Of a DNA stretch of 44,055 bases, positions 17,801-26,434 are shown one piece after another; positions within the stretch are counted from its first letter, which is position 1; every line of letters starts with the position of its first letter. This DNA comes from an uncultured Christensenellaceae bacterium (lineage in GTDB: Bacteria; Bacillota; Clostridia; Christensenellales; Borkfalkiaceae): positions 1 to 44,055 of the forward strand of contig CAJUSA010000016.1 in NCBI GenBank assembly GCA_910589015.1, read 5' to 3'. The translations under genes and the position numbers were made by a program. Under the pieces are notes generated by a model. The model saw only the letters and a list, made by a program, of their open reading frames with translations, ran no database searches and had not been told where the DNA came from.

Positions 17801-20800
17801 TCTACGCGGGGCTTCTGCGCGGAGCCAAAACGCTCAACGTGACGATTGCGGACAGTGCGACGGGCGAAGTCGTGTATAACGTCGTCGAAAAGAACGTGCG
17901 CAAATCGTATGCCGCGGGCGGTTCGAACATCGGTTCTGCGCTGTCGTTCAACATCAATCCGAGCGAATGGGGCATGGCGAACAACAAGCAGTACACCGTC
18001 ACTTTGCGCGGTACGCTCGATTACGGCGACGGCGTCGCGCTCAATAACGACAGCTTCTCGTTCAACTTCACCGTCGATACCGAATCGCCCGTGATTACCG
18101 ATTATCGTATCCGTTACGAAGAGTATCAGGAAAACGACGAAACCAAATATCGCATTTACCTCGATACCGACGTTTACGACAACCATTATGCCATGGCGAT
18201 GTTGCCGTGCTACCTCAATCCCGGCGCGGACGGACAAAACGCTTTGACGCTTCTTACCGATAATCCCGTTCCTATTTATTCCACGAAAGGCGGCACGACG
18301 ACGGTAAGTCTTGAAATCACCGATTATTACGATATCTTTATCAAGGGTGCGCAGGAAAAACGGCTTTTCATCAGCGTGCAGGACTATGCGCTCAACGAAT
18401 CGCTCTATCAGGTCAATTATCTCGAGGCGACGGATTATCCCGAATCGGTGACGATCAAGACCGACGATAAACTCAAAGAGGCGGATGCAAGCAACGAAGG
18501 GTTCGTAATCTATAACCTTTCGCTTACGCAGTACGAGCGTTATAAGCTCAATATTTCGACGTTCCCCGACAGCACTGCTGCGGTCGCACTGGAAATGACG
18601 GATTACGATCCGAATATTCTCAGCTGCAATGAGGGCGAAATTTACGCCGTTGCGGAAAGCGGCACCTATACCGTCAATCTGCGCGACGGCAACGATCGCG
18701 TCAAAGCGCGCATCCGCGTGACGATCACCCGCGGCAATCTGCAAAAGCCCATTATCGAAGATATCATGTTCGATCCCGTGTCCGATTCGGGGCTGGCGGT
18801 CGTACCGCTCAACGGCTCGAATCTGACGCTGTCGCTCAACCCGAACACGACGACGCAGCTCACGCCGCACGTTCTGCCCTGGTATACGCAGGCGCTTTAC
18901 ACCCCCGAATACGAATGGAGTTCGACCAACGAGCGTGTGCTCACGGTCGACGGGCAGGGCAAGGTGACGACGCTGCGCACGGGTACGGCTTACGTCCGCG
19001 TGTCGGTGAAGGGCACGCCGACGACCAAAACCATCCGTGTGACGGTGGAAAAGGAACTCGACGTTCGCAACAATATCCTCATGCACTACTATGGCGGCGA
19101 GGAATACGTCATTCCCGATAATCTCAATATTATCAGCATCTACGAAGAGGCGTTCCAATACAACACGACGCTCAGAAAACTGACGCTGCCCATTTCGATT
19201 ACGCAGATCCCCGAGGAATGTTTTAAGGGCTGCATCAATCTGCGCGAGATTGTCATTCCGGCGAATTGCTCGCTCATCATGAAAGATGCGTTCAAGGATT
19301 GCGTTTTGCTCGAAACCGTTACGTTGCTTTACGATGAGGATAAATTCACGAAAGAGGACATGACGGGCGTGCTCTCGGTGGCAAGAAGCGCATTCGAAGG
19401 CTGTACGTCGCTCAAAACCATATATAATCCCGAACGGATCACCTCGGCGTTCGCCCGCGCGTTTGCGGGGTGCACGGCGCTCGAAGAGATCAATATCCGC
19501 GGCATGCGTATTGCGGGCGAGTCGGTGTTCGAAGGCTGTACTTCGCTTAAAAAGGTGACGATGAGTTCACTTACCGACGCGGCGAATGCGATGTTCCGCG
19601 GCTGTACGGCGCTCAACGAAGTGGAATACATGGCGAATAAGGTTGCGCCGTACATGTTCTACGGTTGCACTGCGCTCGACAGCATCACGTTCCCTGCGGA
19701 AGTACTGTCGGAAATCTGCGAATACGCCTTCTATAACACGGGCTTTACGTCGTTTACGTTGCCCGGCGGCACCTACGGCATCGGCGCAAAGGCGTTCGGC
19801 GGTTGTGCAAATCTGACTCAGGTGAACCTGAACGCCAACGCGAATATTTCGACGAACGGGGCGGCGCCCTTCGCGGGCAGCGATAAGTTCGTAGCGTTTG
19901 CGCAGACGGCGGAAAATTCCACGCATAAAGTGCGCGACGGAATCCTCTATAATTCCGACTTTTCCAAACTGCTTATCGTTCCTGCGGGCAAAACGTTCAC
20001 GGGCAATACCTATGTTCTCGGCAACGAAGTAACCGAAATTGCCGCGGGTGCGTTCAGCGGCTCGAAGATCAAAACGATCGATCTGAATCGCGTTTCCGTG
20101 CTCGGCGCGTATGCGTTCTCGGAAAGCGCGCTGACTACGGTCGACGTATCGAAAATCGAAATTCTTCCCGAAGGCGTGTTCTACGGTTGCCGCGCGTTAC
20201 GCGCAACGTCGGCAAATCCCGCGGTGATCACGACCGACAGTGCGGGCAACAGTGCGATCAAGGAAATCGGCGCTTATGCTTTTGCAAACTGCTCGATGCT
20301 GCGCCAGCGTTTCATACTGCCGAGTGCGGTGAAGATCGGCGCACATGCGTTTGAAGAAACACCCGTTCAGTATATTGCCGGCAACGAGATCGAAGAAATC
20401 GGCGAGTATGCTTTTGCGGGCTCCAACCTGCAATCTTCTGCCAACAACGGCGTGATCGCGTTTCCTGCGGCGCGCAAGATCGGCGCGTATGCCTTCTCGC
20501 AAGTGGGCACCGGTTTCACCGAAGTCGTGTTCGGCGCGGTGGAAGAGATGGGCGCTTATGCGTTCAGCGGCAACTATTTGCAGAAAGTCACGTTCGGTGA
20601 AGGAACGAAGGAAATCGGCGATTTCGCGTTCGTGCACGTCGGATCGCTCGGCTTGATCAATCAGAATAACTACCTTACCGAAGTGGTCGTTCCTTCGTCG
20701 GTGGAACGGATCGGCATTTACGCCTTTTACAACATGCCCAAACTGAAAGACGTCTCGCTCGATCTTTCGAACGTGAAAACGGTGGGCGGCTACGCGTTCT

Positions 20801-22371
20801 ACAACGACGCAAATATCCGTTCGCTCGATCTTACCTCGGCGGAAATCATCGAACCTTATGCGTTGGCTTACACGGGTCTGACCGACGCGACGCTGACGAA
20901 TACGAAGGTGATCGGTAATTTTGCGTTTGCAAACGTGCCGCTTGAAAACCTTTCCATTCCCGCGGCGGAACGCATTTACGGTTACGCTTTCTACAATACG
21001 CGGCTTGTTACGGTGGAAATTCCCGCAACGCTTAACACGCTTACCTTCGAGGAAGAGTGGATCCTCATCAACGATTTCGGCGATCCCGATTCCCGCGAGG
21101 GCATGATGATGCCTTCGCTCGGCGGCGGTGCGTTCACCTCGATCCCCACGCTCGAGAGCATCACGGTGGCGGAGGGCAACCCTGTATACTTTGCCGAGGA
21201 CGGCGTGCTTTATGCCCGCACGGATCGCGGACAGTTTATCCTCAAACAGTATCCCGCGAACAAATCGGCAACCGAATACCGTGTGAAAGACGGCACGGTG
21301 CGCATTGACGAGGCGGCGTTCTATAACGTAAACCGCACGAAAACACGCGATTATCTTGCCAAAGTCACCTTCCCTTCCACGGTGAAGTCGATCGGTGCGG
21401 CGGCGTTCTTCGTGGCGACCTCGTCGAAAACGAGCATGGTTTCCGAATATGTGTTCGAAGGCGTCGAAGCGCCCGTTCTCGAAACGTTTGTCGATACGCA
21501 GGTCGCAAATTATAACGGATTGGGCTATCTGTACGGCGACCGCAACAACGCTTATGTGCAGGGTATCTATTACTCCAACTTTGTGCAGTACGTCAAGTTC
21601 TTCGACAACAACCCGAGCTACGACTGGCTCACCATTCACCGCCCCGCAAACGGCAGGGGATACGACAGTTATATCTGGAAACTTTACTTCAAGAATGCGG
21701 TCATGACCGATTTGGCGATGGACGACGCATCGCTCGCCTTCACGGGTATGGTCAACTCGCTCAAAACGGTGGAAACGCTGACTTCCGAGCTTGCAGCGAC
21801 AGCAAATAAATTGGATTTCCTGCGTGAATACAGCGAACAGAGCGTGCAACCCGTGCGTGCGGCGTATAACGCGATCACGCTTGCCGATCAGCGCAGTCTG
21901 CTGCAAGACGTTTATAAAAAGCTGCTCGCCGTCGAGGCGTTCCTGCGCGAAGAGCGCGGCAAGCTCGGCGATACGGTTGCGATCGTCGGCATCAACGTGA
22001 CCAGCCCGATGAAGATCGTGTATTACGTCGGGGAAGAATTCGACGACACGGGCATCACGGTCGAGGCGGTTTATGCCGACAAGTCGGTCGTGCCGCTTGA
22101 AAAGAGCGATTACACGATTTCGGGTTACAACTCGCCGCTCACGCTTACCGACAATCAGGTCGTCATCACCTACGGCAGCTTTACGGCGCCGGTCGGGTTC
22201 AGCGTGATCGAGCGTCCCGTAGTGATTCCGCCCGAAGAAATCCCCCCCGAGGAAGAACCGAAGAAGGGGTGCCGTTCGCAGCAGGCGGGTATCTCCGTCG
22301 CGGCGGCGGTCGCCGTGCTCGGCGCGGCGGTATGCGCTACGGTTGCGTGGAAACGCAGGGAAGAAAGATAG
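14890..22371 (+). CDS. Giant surface-anchored S8 subtilase with PA, Ig-like and BspA-type leucine-rich repeat domains
   Basis: This 2,493-residue protein begins with a signal peptide (about 1-29). The subtilase triad is complete: VLDTGLD (Asp216), HGTHVAG (His288) and SGTSMAAP (Ser658). The long stretch between His and Ser holds a PA-like insert (about 510-600; TIALVKRGDINFAEKV). A Fn3-like region follows (about 740-880). A Big_2-type Ig domain lies near 1300-1390. About 1400-2175 is a long array of BspA/LRR_5 repeats (for example AFEGCTSLKTI and CFKGCINLREIVIP). A second Ig-like domain (about 2370-2437), a Pro/Glu linker and a C-terminal membrane helix (about 2467-2487) ending in WKRREER anchor it. 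It should degrade proteins at the cell surface, the repeats probably binding substrate or host material. SD GGGAGCGGG precedes ATG 14890. The peptide importer genes follow. Confidence 0.93.
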   Translation: MKKFIRKNILRSCSVAMAACLIAGVAFAATGKEDLSSGSASTAAPSGLTDVTGKYDTSALRQEYLNQDVVSANPVDKNQEYWFIVDLGGESLMESFNRTDKYPTFAAYLNSQEGRTRQSELAYAQRKVLSALDRKGISYEKKYAYTELMSGLALRLKLKDVAAVKKVGGVAGVYVSESYAVPAVAVSNNANVYSTGIYNTEEAPNHGAGSVIAVLDTGLDYTHAAFGTMPAGTLGLNSNDVAAKLPTLESYKRMSSLTLSDVYYNDKIPYAYDYADDDTNVYPSYSTHGTHVAGIIAGKDDATTVNEEGDTFVGVSPDAQLVICKVFTDDLEAKAIGGANSVDILAALTDCVKLGVDVINMSLGTSAGFSDETGVESGGYLISEVYKSIENAGISLVVAASNDYSSGFGGAYGTNLTSNPDSGTIGSPSTYPYSLSVASINGVPANYFIANKKEGVSEDEQDVVFLTEANDANGKKYDFLDKLYLSAGVTTTDAQGNTVPDKTKDLTLKYVVVGGVGRTSNYTNSVKNALKDGRTIALVKRGDINFAEKVQNAMANGAIGCIIYNNVSGTIRMSLGEVNDPIPTCSVSMDAGNLLLNGVTGNTGTVTFNYGYAAGPFMSDFSSWGPTPSLELKPEITAHGGEITSAVPGGYETLSGTSMAAPNMSGAIAILRNYVHETYPELTGKALTNRVYQLLMSTATMARNEENNPYSPRKQGAGLAGINEAIKTQAYLTTDDEKGNEQDKPKIELGDDKKKTGVYEIPFDIHNISSRVKTYRPDVYVMTESLSTDLKTVAEKAYMLDNCKIEITAGGNAVAEGGAISVPAGGEVHVVVKITLDAGAREYLDKTFANGMFLEGYVRLIDNDADGVELGIPYLGFYGDWNQAPLFDWSVYEVAESEADRTVEEEDKKKASASSSRPLGLYNDGDFIIGLGAYLYDFGPTDKEIVASDERAAVSCYDMDGRRTVYEFYMIYAGLLRGAKTLNVTIADSATGEVVYNVVEKNVRKSYAAGGSNIGSALSFNINPSEWGMANNKQYTVTLRGTLDYGDGVALNNDSFSFNFTVDTESPVITDYRIRYEEYQENDETKYRIYLDTDVYDNHYAMAMLPCYLNPGADGQNALTLLTDNPVPIYSTKGGTTTVSLEITDYYDIFIKGAQEKRLFISVQDYALNESLYQVNYLEATDYPESVTIKTDDKLKEADASNEGFVIYNLSLTQYERYKLNISTFPDSTAAVALEMTDYDPNILSCNEGEIYAVAESGTYTVNLRDGNDRVKARIRVTITRGNLQKPIIEDIMFDPVSDSGLAVVPLNGSNLTLSLNPNTTTQLTPHVLPWYTQALYTPEYEWSSTNERVLTVDGQGKVTTLRTGTAYVRVSVKGTPTTKTIRVTVEKELDVRNNILMHYYGGEEYVIPDNLNIISIYEEAFQYNTTLRKLTLPISITQIPEECFKGCINLREIVIPANCSLIMKDAFKDCVLLETVTLLYDEDKFTKEDMTGVLSVARSAFEGCTSLKTIYNPERITSAFARAFAGCTALEEINIRGMRIAGESVFEGCTSLKKVTMSSLTDAANAMFRGCTALNEVEYMANKVAPYMFYGCTALDSITFPAEVLSEICEYAFYNTGFTSFTLPGGTYGIGAKAFGGCANLTQVNLNANANISTNGAAPFAGSDKFVAFAQTAENSTHKVRDGILYNSDFSKLLIVPAGKTFTGNTYVLGNEVTEIAAGAFSGSKIKTIDLNRVSVLGAYAFSESALTTVDVSKIEILPEGVFYGCRALRATSANPAVITTDSAGNSAIKEIGAYAFANCSMLRQRFILPSAVKIGAHAFEETPVQYIAGNEIEEIGEYAFAGSNLQSSANNGVIAFPAARKIGAYAFSQVGTGFTEVVFGAVEEMGAYAFSGNYLQKVTFGEGTKEIGDFAFVHVGSLGLINQNNYLTEVVVPSSVERIGIYAFYNMPKLKDVSLDLSNVKTVGGYAFYNDANIRSLDLTSAEIIEPYALAYTGLTDATLTNTKVIGNFAFANVPLENLSIPAAERIYGYAFYNTRLVTVEIPATLNTLTFEEEWILINDFGDPDSREGMMMPSLGGGAFTSIPTLESITVAEGNPVYFAEDGVLYARTDRGQFILKQYPANKSATEYRVKDGTVRIDEAAFYNVNRTKTRDYLAKVTFPSTVKSIGAAAFFVATSSKTSMVSEYVFEGVEAPVLETFVDTQVANYNGLGYLYGDRNNAYVQGIYYSNFVQYVKFFDNNPSYDWLTIHRPANGRGYDSYIWKLYFKNAVMTDLAMDDASLAFTGMVNSLKTVETLTSELAATANKLDFLREYSEQSVQPVRAAYNAITLADQRSLLQDVYKKLLAVEAFLREERGKLGDTVAIVGINVTSPMKIVYYVGEEFDDTGITVEAVYADKSVVPLEKSDYTISGYNSPLTLTDNQVVITYGSFTAPVGFSVIERPVVIPPEEIPPEEEPKKGCRSQQAGISVAAAVAVLGAAVCATVAWKRREER

Positions 22372-22396
22372 CCTGCGCACCGTTGCCGTAAAAACA

Positions 22397-22425
22397 TTGA
22401 CAAACGCTTTGTAAAAATTTATAAT
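22397..22425 (+). promoter_or_regulatory. Consensus sigma-A promoter of the lipoprotein-opp operon
   Basis: TTGACA (22397-22402), 17 nt and TATAAT (22420-22425), both perfect. No terminator is seen between the protease stop (22371) and this promoter, so read-through is also likely. Confidence 0.9.
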
Positions 22426-22456
22426 AGAAAGAGCGGATCATGCAGGGAGTACGAAA

Positions 22457-23584
22457 TTGAAGAAAAAACTGATACAAATTGCATTGGCGGTTCTTTGCGT
22501 GCTGACGGTTTCGCTCGCCGCGGCGGGCTGTACGGGCGGCAATCGGGGGAAGAAGTACGATTACCTCGTCACGTTCAACTATAACGTGGGCACGTTGCAG
22601 GAAAGCCCCGTGGAAGAGCGTTACCTCGGCGTTAAGGAAAATTCGCTGATCCCCCTGAAACCGGGCGACACGAATTTCCCCGGCACGAACATACAGGGGT
22701 ATTACGCCGCTTCGTGGCATCTGCCCCAAACGAATGCCGACGGTACGCTGAAAATGGGCGACGATAACCGCGTGCTGTTGGGCGCCGCATGGGATTTTGC
22801 CACGCAACGCGTGGAAAAGGACATCACGCTTTACGCCGAGCTTAAACCTTACAGCCGACTGATCATAAAGGGCGGCGATAACGACGTGGAACTGCGCAGC
22901 GAAAACTTTACTTCGGGTTCCGCGCCGCGCCCCGACGTGCTGCAACCGACGAAACAAGGTTGGACCTTCTACGAATATTTCGAGGACGAGCAGTGTACGA
23001 TACCCTTCGCTTGGCCCTATAACTTCGACGAAGAGGTGAAAATCGTTTACGCGAAGTTTATCGAAGGCGACTGGACGATGGTGCGCACGGCGGAAGAGTT
23101 CAACGGCGCGCTCGACGCGGCGAAAAAGAAAGCGATTTATCTTTGCAACACGATCGACTTTACGGGCGTCGAATGGAAGCCCAACCGCGCGTTCGGGCTG
23201 GAAATCAACGGCAACGGTTTTGCGGTGCAAAATATCGCGTGCAACTTTGATTTTTCGCGCGCGTCAAGCAGAATGCTTGCGCTCTTCGGTTCGCTCAACG
23301 GTGCGAACGTGCACGATATCACGTTTGAAAACGTTACGTTCCGCGCGAGGATCGTTAACGAAGAACCGTCGCGCGCATACGCCATAGCGTCGTTTGCGAC
23401 GGCGATGAACGGGGATACGACGCTGAGCAAGGTGAAAATAACGGGTTCGTGCACGGTCACGAAAAACAACGTGATCTATGCCGATCCCGAAATCTGCAAG
23501 GTGTGCGTGAACGAGGCAACTCTGGATCCTGCGCTGTTTGCGGGGATCGACGTTACGGAATTTTCCGTGATACAGCCGGAATAA
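22457..23584 (+). CDS. Lipoprotein with InlB/Flg_new-type repeats
   Basis: This 375-residue protein starts at a TTG (22457) seven bases after AGGGAG and reads MKKKL. The leader ends in a lipobox (LAAAGC, Cys25). The segment GWTFYEYFEDEQCTIPFAWPY followed by EVKIVYAKF resembles the Listeria-Bacteroides (InlB B) repeat, and an earlier copy may be present around residues 36-110. The C-terminal part (IDFTGVEWKPN...GFAVQNIACNFDF) looks like a short beta-helix/GLUG region. Such repeats act as surface or adhesive modules. It is the first gene of the opp operon, 21 bases before the solute-binding protein, so a role in peptide capture is plausible but not shown. Confidence 0.8.
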   Translation: MKKKLIQIALAVLCVLTVSLAAAGCTGGNRGKKYDYLVTFNYNVGTLQESPVEERYLGVKENSLIPLKPGDTNFPGTNIQGYYAASWHLPQTNADGTLKMGDDNRVLLGAAWDFATQRVEKDITLYAELKPYSRLIIKGGDNDVELRSENFTSGSAPRPDVLQPTKQGWTFYEYFEDEQCTIPFAWPYNFDEEVKIVYAKFIEGDWTMVRTAEEFNGALDAAKKKAIYLCNTIDFTGVEWKPNRAFGLEINGNGFAVQNIACNFDFSRASSRMLALFGSLNGANVHDITFENVTFRARIVNEEPSRAYAIASFATAMNGDTTLSKVKITGSCTVTKNNVIYADPEICKVCVNEATLDPALFAGIDVTEFSVIQPE

Positions 23585-23605
23585 AAAAGAATAAGGAGAA
23601 GTTCC

Positions 23606-26368
23606 ATGAAGAATAAAAAGAAAAGTATTTTTGCGCTTGCCGTAGCGGCGTGCCTTTCGGTATCGCTGCTCATCACGGCGGGGTGCGGCGGAAAGAAACC
23701 CGACATCGGCGGCAACGAGGACGACCTCGATCCGTTGAGCGTGAACGCCCGCCACGCGCTCGTTTTGAGCACGAACGATCCCGACGGCGTGTTCAATCCT
23801 TTTTTCTCGACGTCGCTGGTTGACAGCAGTATGCTTTCCATGACGCAGATCGGCATGCTCGCAACCGATAAAAAGGGCAATATCGTCTGCGGACAGGACG
23901 AGCCGACCGTTGCCGAGGACTATTCCGTCAACACCGAAAAAGAGAACGGTGAAGAGATCACGACCTATCAGTTCATCATCAAGAACGACGTGCGCTTTTC
24001 CGACGGCGTGCCGCTCACGATCAAGGACGTACTCTTTAACCTTTACGTTTACCTCGATCCCGCTTACACGGGCTCTTCCACCATTTATTCCACGAATATC
24101 GTCGGGCTGAACGAATACCGCACGCAGAATCCGCAGGCGACCGCAGGTTCGGCGGCGAACTTCGAAACGGCGCGTCAGAATGAGGCGTTAGAGCGCATCG
24201 ACCGTCTTATCGATTTCGTATACTATGTCAGCCCGAATACGCCGGAATACAGCCGCCCCGATTACGATCAGGGTTTGAGCGCGGCGCAGATCAAAGAGGT
24301 CGAAGCGGACTTTAACGCCGTTTCGGAAGTGTTCCGCAAGGAACTCGAAAGCGACTGGAACGCCGTTTCGGCAAGTATGGACAGCTACATTCGCGACAAC
24401 GGTTTCACGCAGGCATGGCAGGTATTCCTCGTCAAAGACGGCAACCTCAATCTTTATAAGAAAAATCCCGGTTCGCAGACGCCCGTGAAGGACGAAAACG
24501 GCAACTTTACGTTCGATCCGGACTGCGAAGAAACGTTATCCTGCCTCAAAGAGATGAACGAATATCTCGAAGAAAAGGGCGTTACGGAAAGCAGTGCAAA
24601 TTACGAAGAAACGGTAAAAGAATGGGCGATCGGTTATGTGTTCGATTCTAAACTCGGCACGTCGACCGAAGAGCAGAACGGCGCCTATTCTACCAGCGGT
24701 TCGGCGATGGAAGAAGTGCTTTCTTACTGGGCGTCCGCGTCGACCGTGCTCACCAACTGGACGGCGGAGGCGACCACCGCTTATTTCGAACAGAACGGCG
24801 GCAAAGTGCCCAACATTTCGGGTATCCGCGCGCTCAAAGGCGGCGCGTTCAAAGCGAGCAGCGATTCTTCCAAGAAGAAGTATTCCAACGATTACGACAT
24901 GTTGCAAATCAAGATCAGGGGGATCGATCCCAAAGCGATCTATAACTTTGCCTTCATGGTCGCGCCGTTGCACTATTATTCCGCCGACAATTATATCGAT
25001 CAGAACGGCAACAAATACGATTGCATCAAGGATTTCGATCCGGCGAAAAACAATTTCGGCGTGGTGATGGGCGACAGCAACTTCTTCACCAAAGTGCTCA
25101 ACGACGAGCAGAAGGGCGGTATTCCTGTTGGCGCGGGCGTCTACCGCGCAACCAACGCGGCAGGCGACGACAATCCGACGCGTACGGGCAGCAGAGGGTT
25201 CTGGGATAACAACATCGTCTATTTCAAGCGCAACAACTACTTCACCTCGGTCGGCTCGGGGATTGAGAACGCCAAGATCAAACTGCTGCGTTATCAGGTG
25301 GTTCCTTCCGATCAGATCATCACGAACCTGAAAACGAAGGCGATCTACTTCGGCGAACCCAATGCCACGCAGGACAACATCAAAGCGCTTGACGCCGACG
25401 GCGTTTCGCACGTCGAGGTCGATACCAACGGTTACGGCTATGTGGGCATCAACTCGCGTTTCGTGCCCAACATCACCGTGCGCCGCGCCATCATGAAGGC
25501 GATGGACCGCAACTCGATCGTTCAGAACTACTATCAGGGCGGTCTTGCCGAAGTCATCGAGCGCCCGATGTCGACGACCAACTGGGCGTATCCGACGGGC
25601 GCCGGCGTGTATGTTTCGAAAAAGAGCAGTTACGATACGGCTTCGACGATTCCTTATTCCTATGATTCGACGGGTACGGTCATTCAGCAAATGCTCGATT
25701 CGTTGCTCGAATCGAACGGCGGTTCGTACTATGTTGGTTCCGACGGTATTTACACCAACGGTACCGATAAGCTTGATTACACGCTCACCATTGCAGGCGG
25801 CACGTCCGACCACCCCGCCTATGCCATGTTTATCAATGCGGCGAGAATTCTGAACAATTTGTGCCACGGCATTCACGTCAAGGTCGAAACTTCTTCGCAG
25901 GCGCTCAGCGATCTGACGACGGGTAAATTGCAGATCTGGGCGGCTGCCTGGACGTCGACCGTCGACCCCGATATGTATCAGGTTTACCATAAAGATTCGC
26001 GCGCGGCAAGTACGCTCAACTGGGGCTACGACTATATCAAACGCGACGCCGACCTTTACAAATACGAGCAGTCGCTTGTCAATGAACTGAGCACGCTGAT
26101 CGATAACGCCCGCAAGACCAACGATCAGGGCACGCGTAAAACCATTTATGCGAGCGCGCTCGATATGGTCATGGAACTTGCGGTGGAACTGCCCACCTAT
26201 CAGCGTAAGGATATGTTTGCCTTCCGCGGCGATATTATCGACGCGAACACCATGCAGCACAACGAGCAGGGCAAGGAAGAAACGCTTACGCCTTACAACG
26301 GCCCGCTTTCCCGCATCTGGGAAGTTGACTACACGCAGTCGTTCAAAGATGCGAACTACGGCAAGTAA
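23606..26368 (+). CDS. oppA: ABC transporter solute-binding lipoprotein, family 5 (OppA-like)
   Basis: This 920-residue lipoprotein (lipobox ITAGC, Cys27) belongs to the peptide/nickel-binding family 5. DPDGVFNPFFSTSLVD, the early KNDVRFSDGVPLTIKDVLF, GVYRATN and the late VRRAIMKAMDRNSIV are typical family landmarks. It would bind peptides outside the membrane and hand them to the permeases downstream. Family members are usually 500-600 residues. Here about 300 extra residues lie between the N-terminal lobe and the central part (roughly 160-430), including long helical, acidic stretches. SD AAGGAG precedes ATG 23606. A hairpin just after the gene may keep its transcript level above that of the permeases. 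Confidence 0.88.
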   Translation: MKNKKKSIFALAVAACLSVSLLITAGCGGKKPDIGGNEDDLDPLSVNARHALVLSTNDPDGVFNPFFSTSLVDSSMLSMTQIGMLATDKKGNIVCGQDEPTVAEDYSVNTEKENGEEITTYQFIIKNDVRFSDGVPLTIKDVLFNLYVYLDPAYTGSSTIYSTNIVGLNEYRTQNPQATAGSAANFETARQNEALERIDRLIDFVYYVSPNTPEYSRPDYDQGLSAAQIKEVEADFNAVSEVFRKELESDWNAVSASMDSYIRDNGFTQAWQVFLVKDGNLNLYKKNPGSQTPVKDENGNFTFDPDCEETLSCLKEMNEYLEEKGVTESSANYEETVKEWAIGYVFDSKLGTSTEEQNGAYSTSGSAMEEVLSYWASASTVLTNWTAEATTAYFEQNGGKVPNISGIRALKGGAFKASSDSSKKKYSNDYDMLQIKIRGIDPKAIYNFAFMVAPLHYYSADNYIDQNGNKYDCIKDFDPAKNNFGVVMGDSNFFTKVLNDEQKGGIPVGAGVYRATNAAGDDNPTRTGSRGFWDNNIVYFKRNNYFTSVGSGIENAKIKLLRYQVVPSDQIITNLKTKAIYFGEPNATQDNIKALDADGVSHVEVDTNGYGYVGINSRFVPNITVRRAIMKAMDRNSIVQNYYQGGLAEVIERPMSTTNWAYPTGAGVYVSKKSSYDTASTIPYSYDSTGTVIQQMLDSLLESNGGSYYVGSDGIYTNGTDKLDYTLTIAGGTSDHPAYAMFINAARILNNLCHGIHVKVETSSQALSDLTTGKLQIWAAAWTSTVDPDMYQVYHKDSRAASTLNWGYDYIKRDADLYKYEQSLVNELSTLIDNARKTNDQGTRKTIYASALDMVMELAVELPTYQRKDMFAFRGDIIDANTMQHNEQGKEETLTPYNGPLSRIWEVDYTQSFKDANYGK

Positions 26369-26379
26369 GAATACTCACG

Positions 26380-26407
26380 GGAAAAGGCGGGGCGGCTCGT
26401 CTTTTCC
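26380..26407 (+). other. Intercistronic hairpin between oppA and oppB
   Basis: GGAAAAGGCG (26380-26389) pairs with CGTCTTTTCC (26398-26407), ten pairs including one G-T, with an 8-nt loop. There is no T run after it. Such a hairpin could protect the oppA message or partly attenuate transcription. Confidence 0.5.
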
Positions 26408-26434
26408 TCATAAATTGCAGCAAGGAGAAGGGTC

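Noticed and set aside
16405..19158. 917-codon open frame antisense to the giant protease, and similar long minus-strand frames at 20197-22380, 10803-12317 and 5777-7291
   Set aside because: They are mirror images of strongly biased coding frames on the plus strand, rich in Arg and His, with no recognisable domains or ribosome-binding sites.
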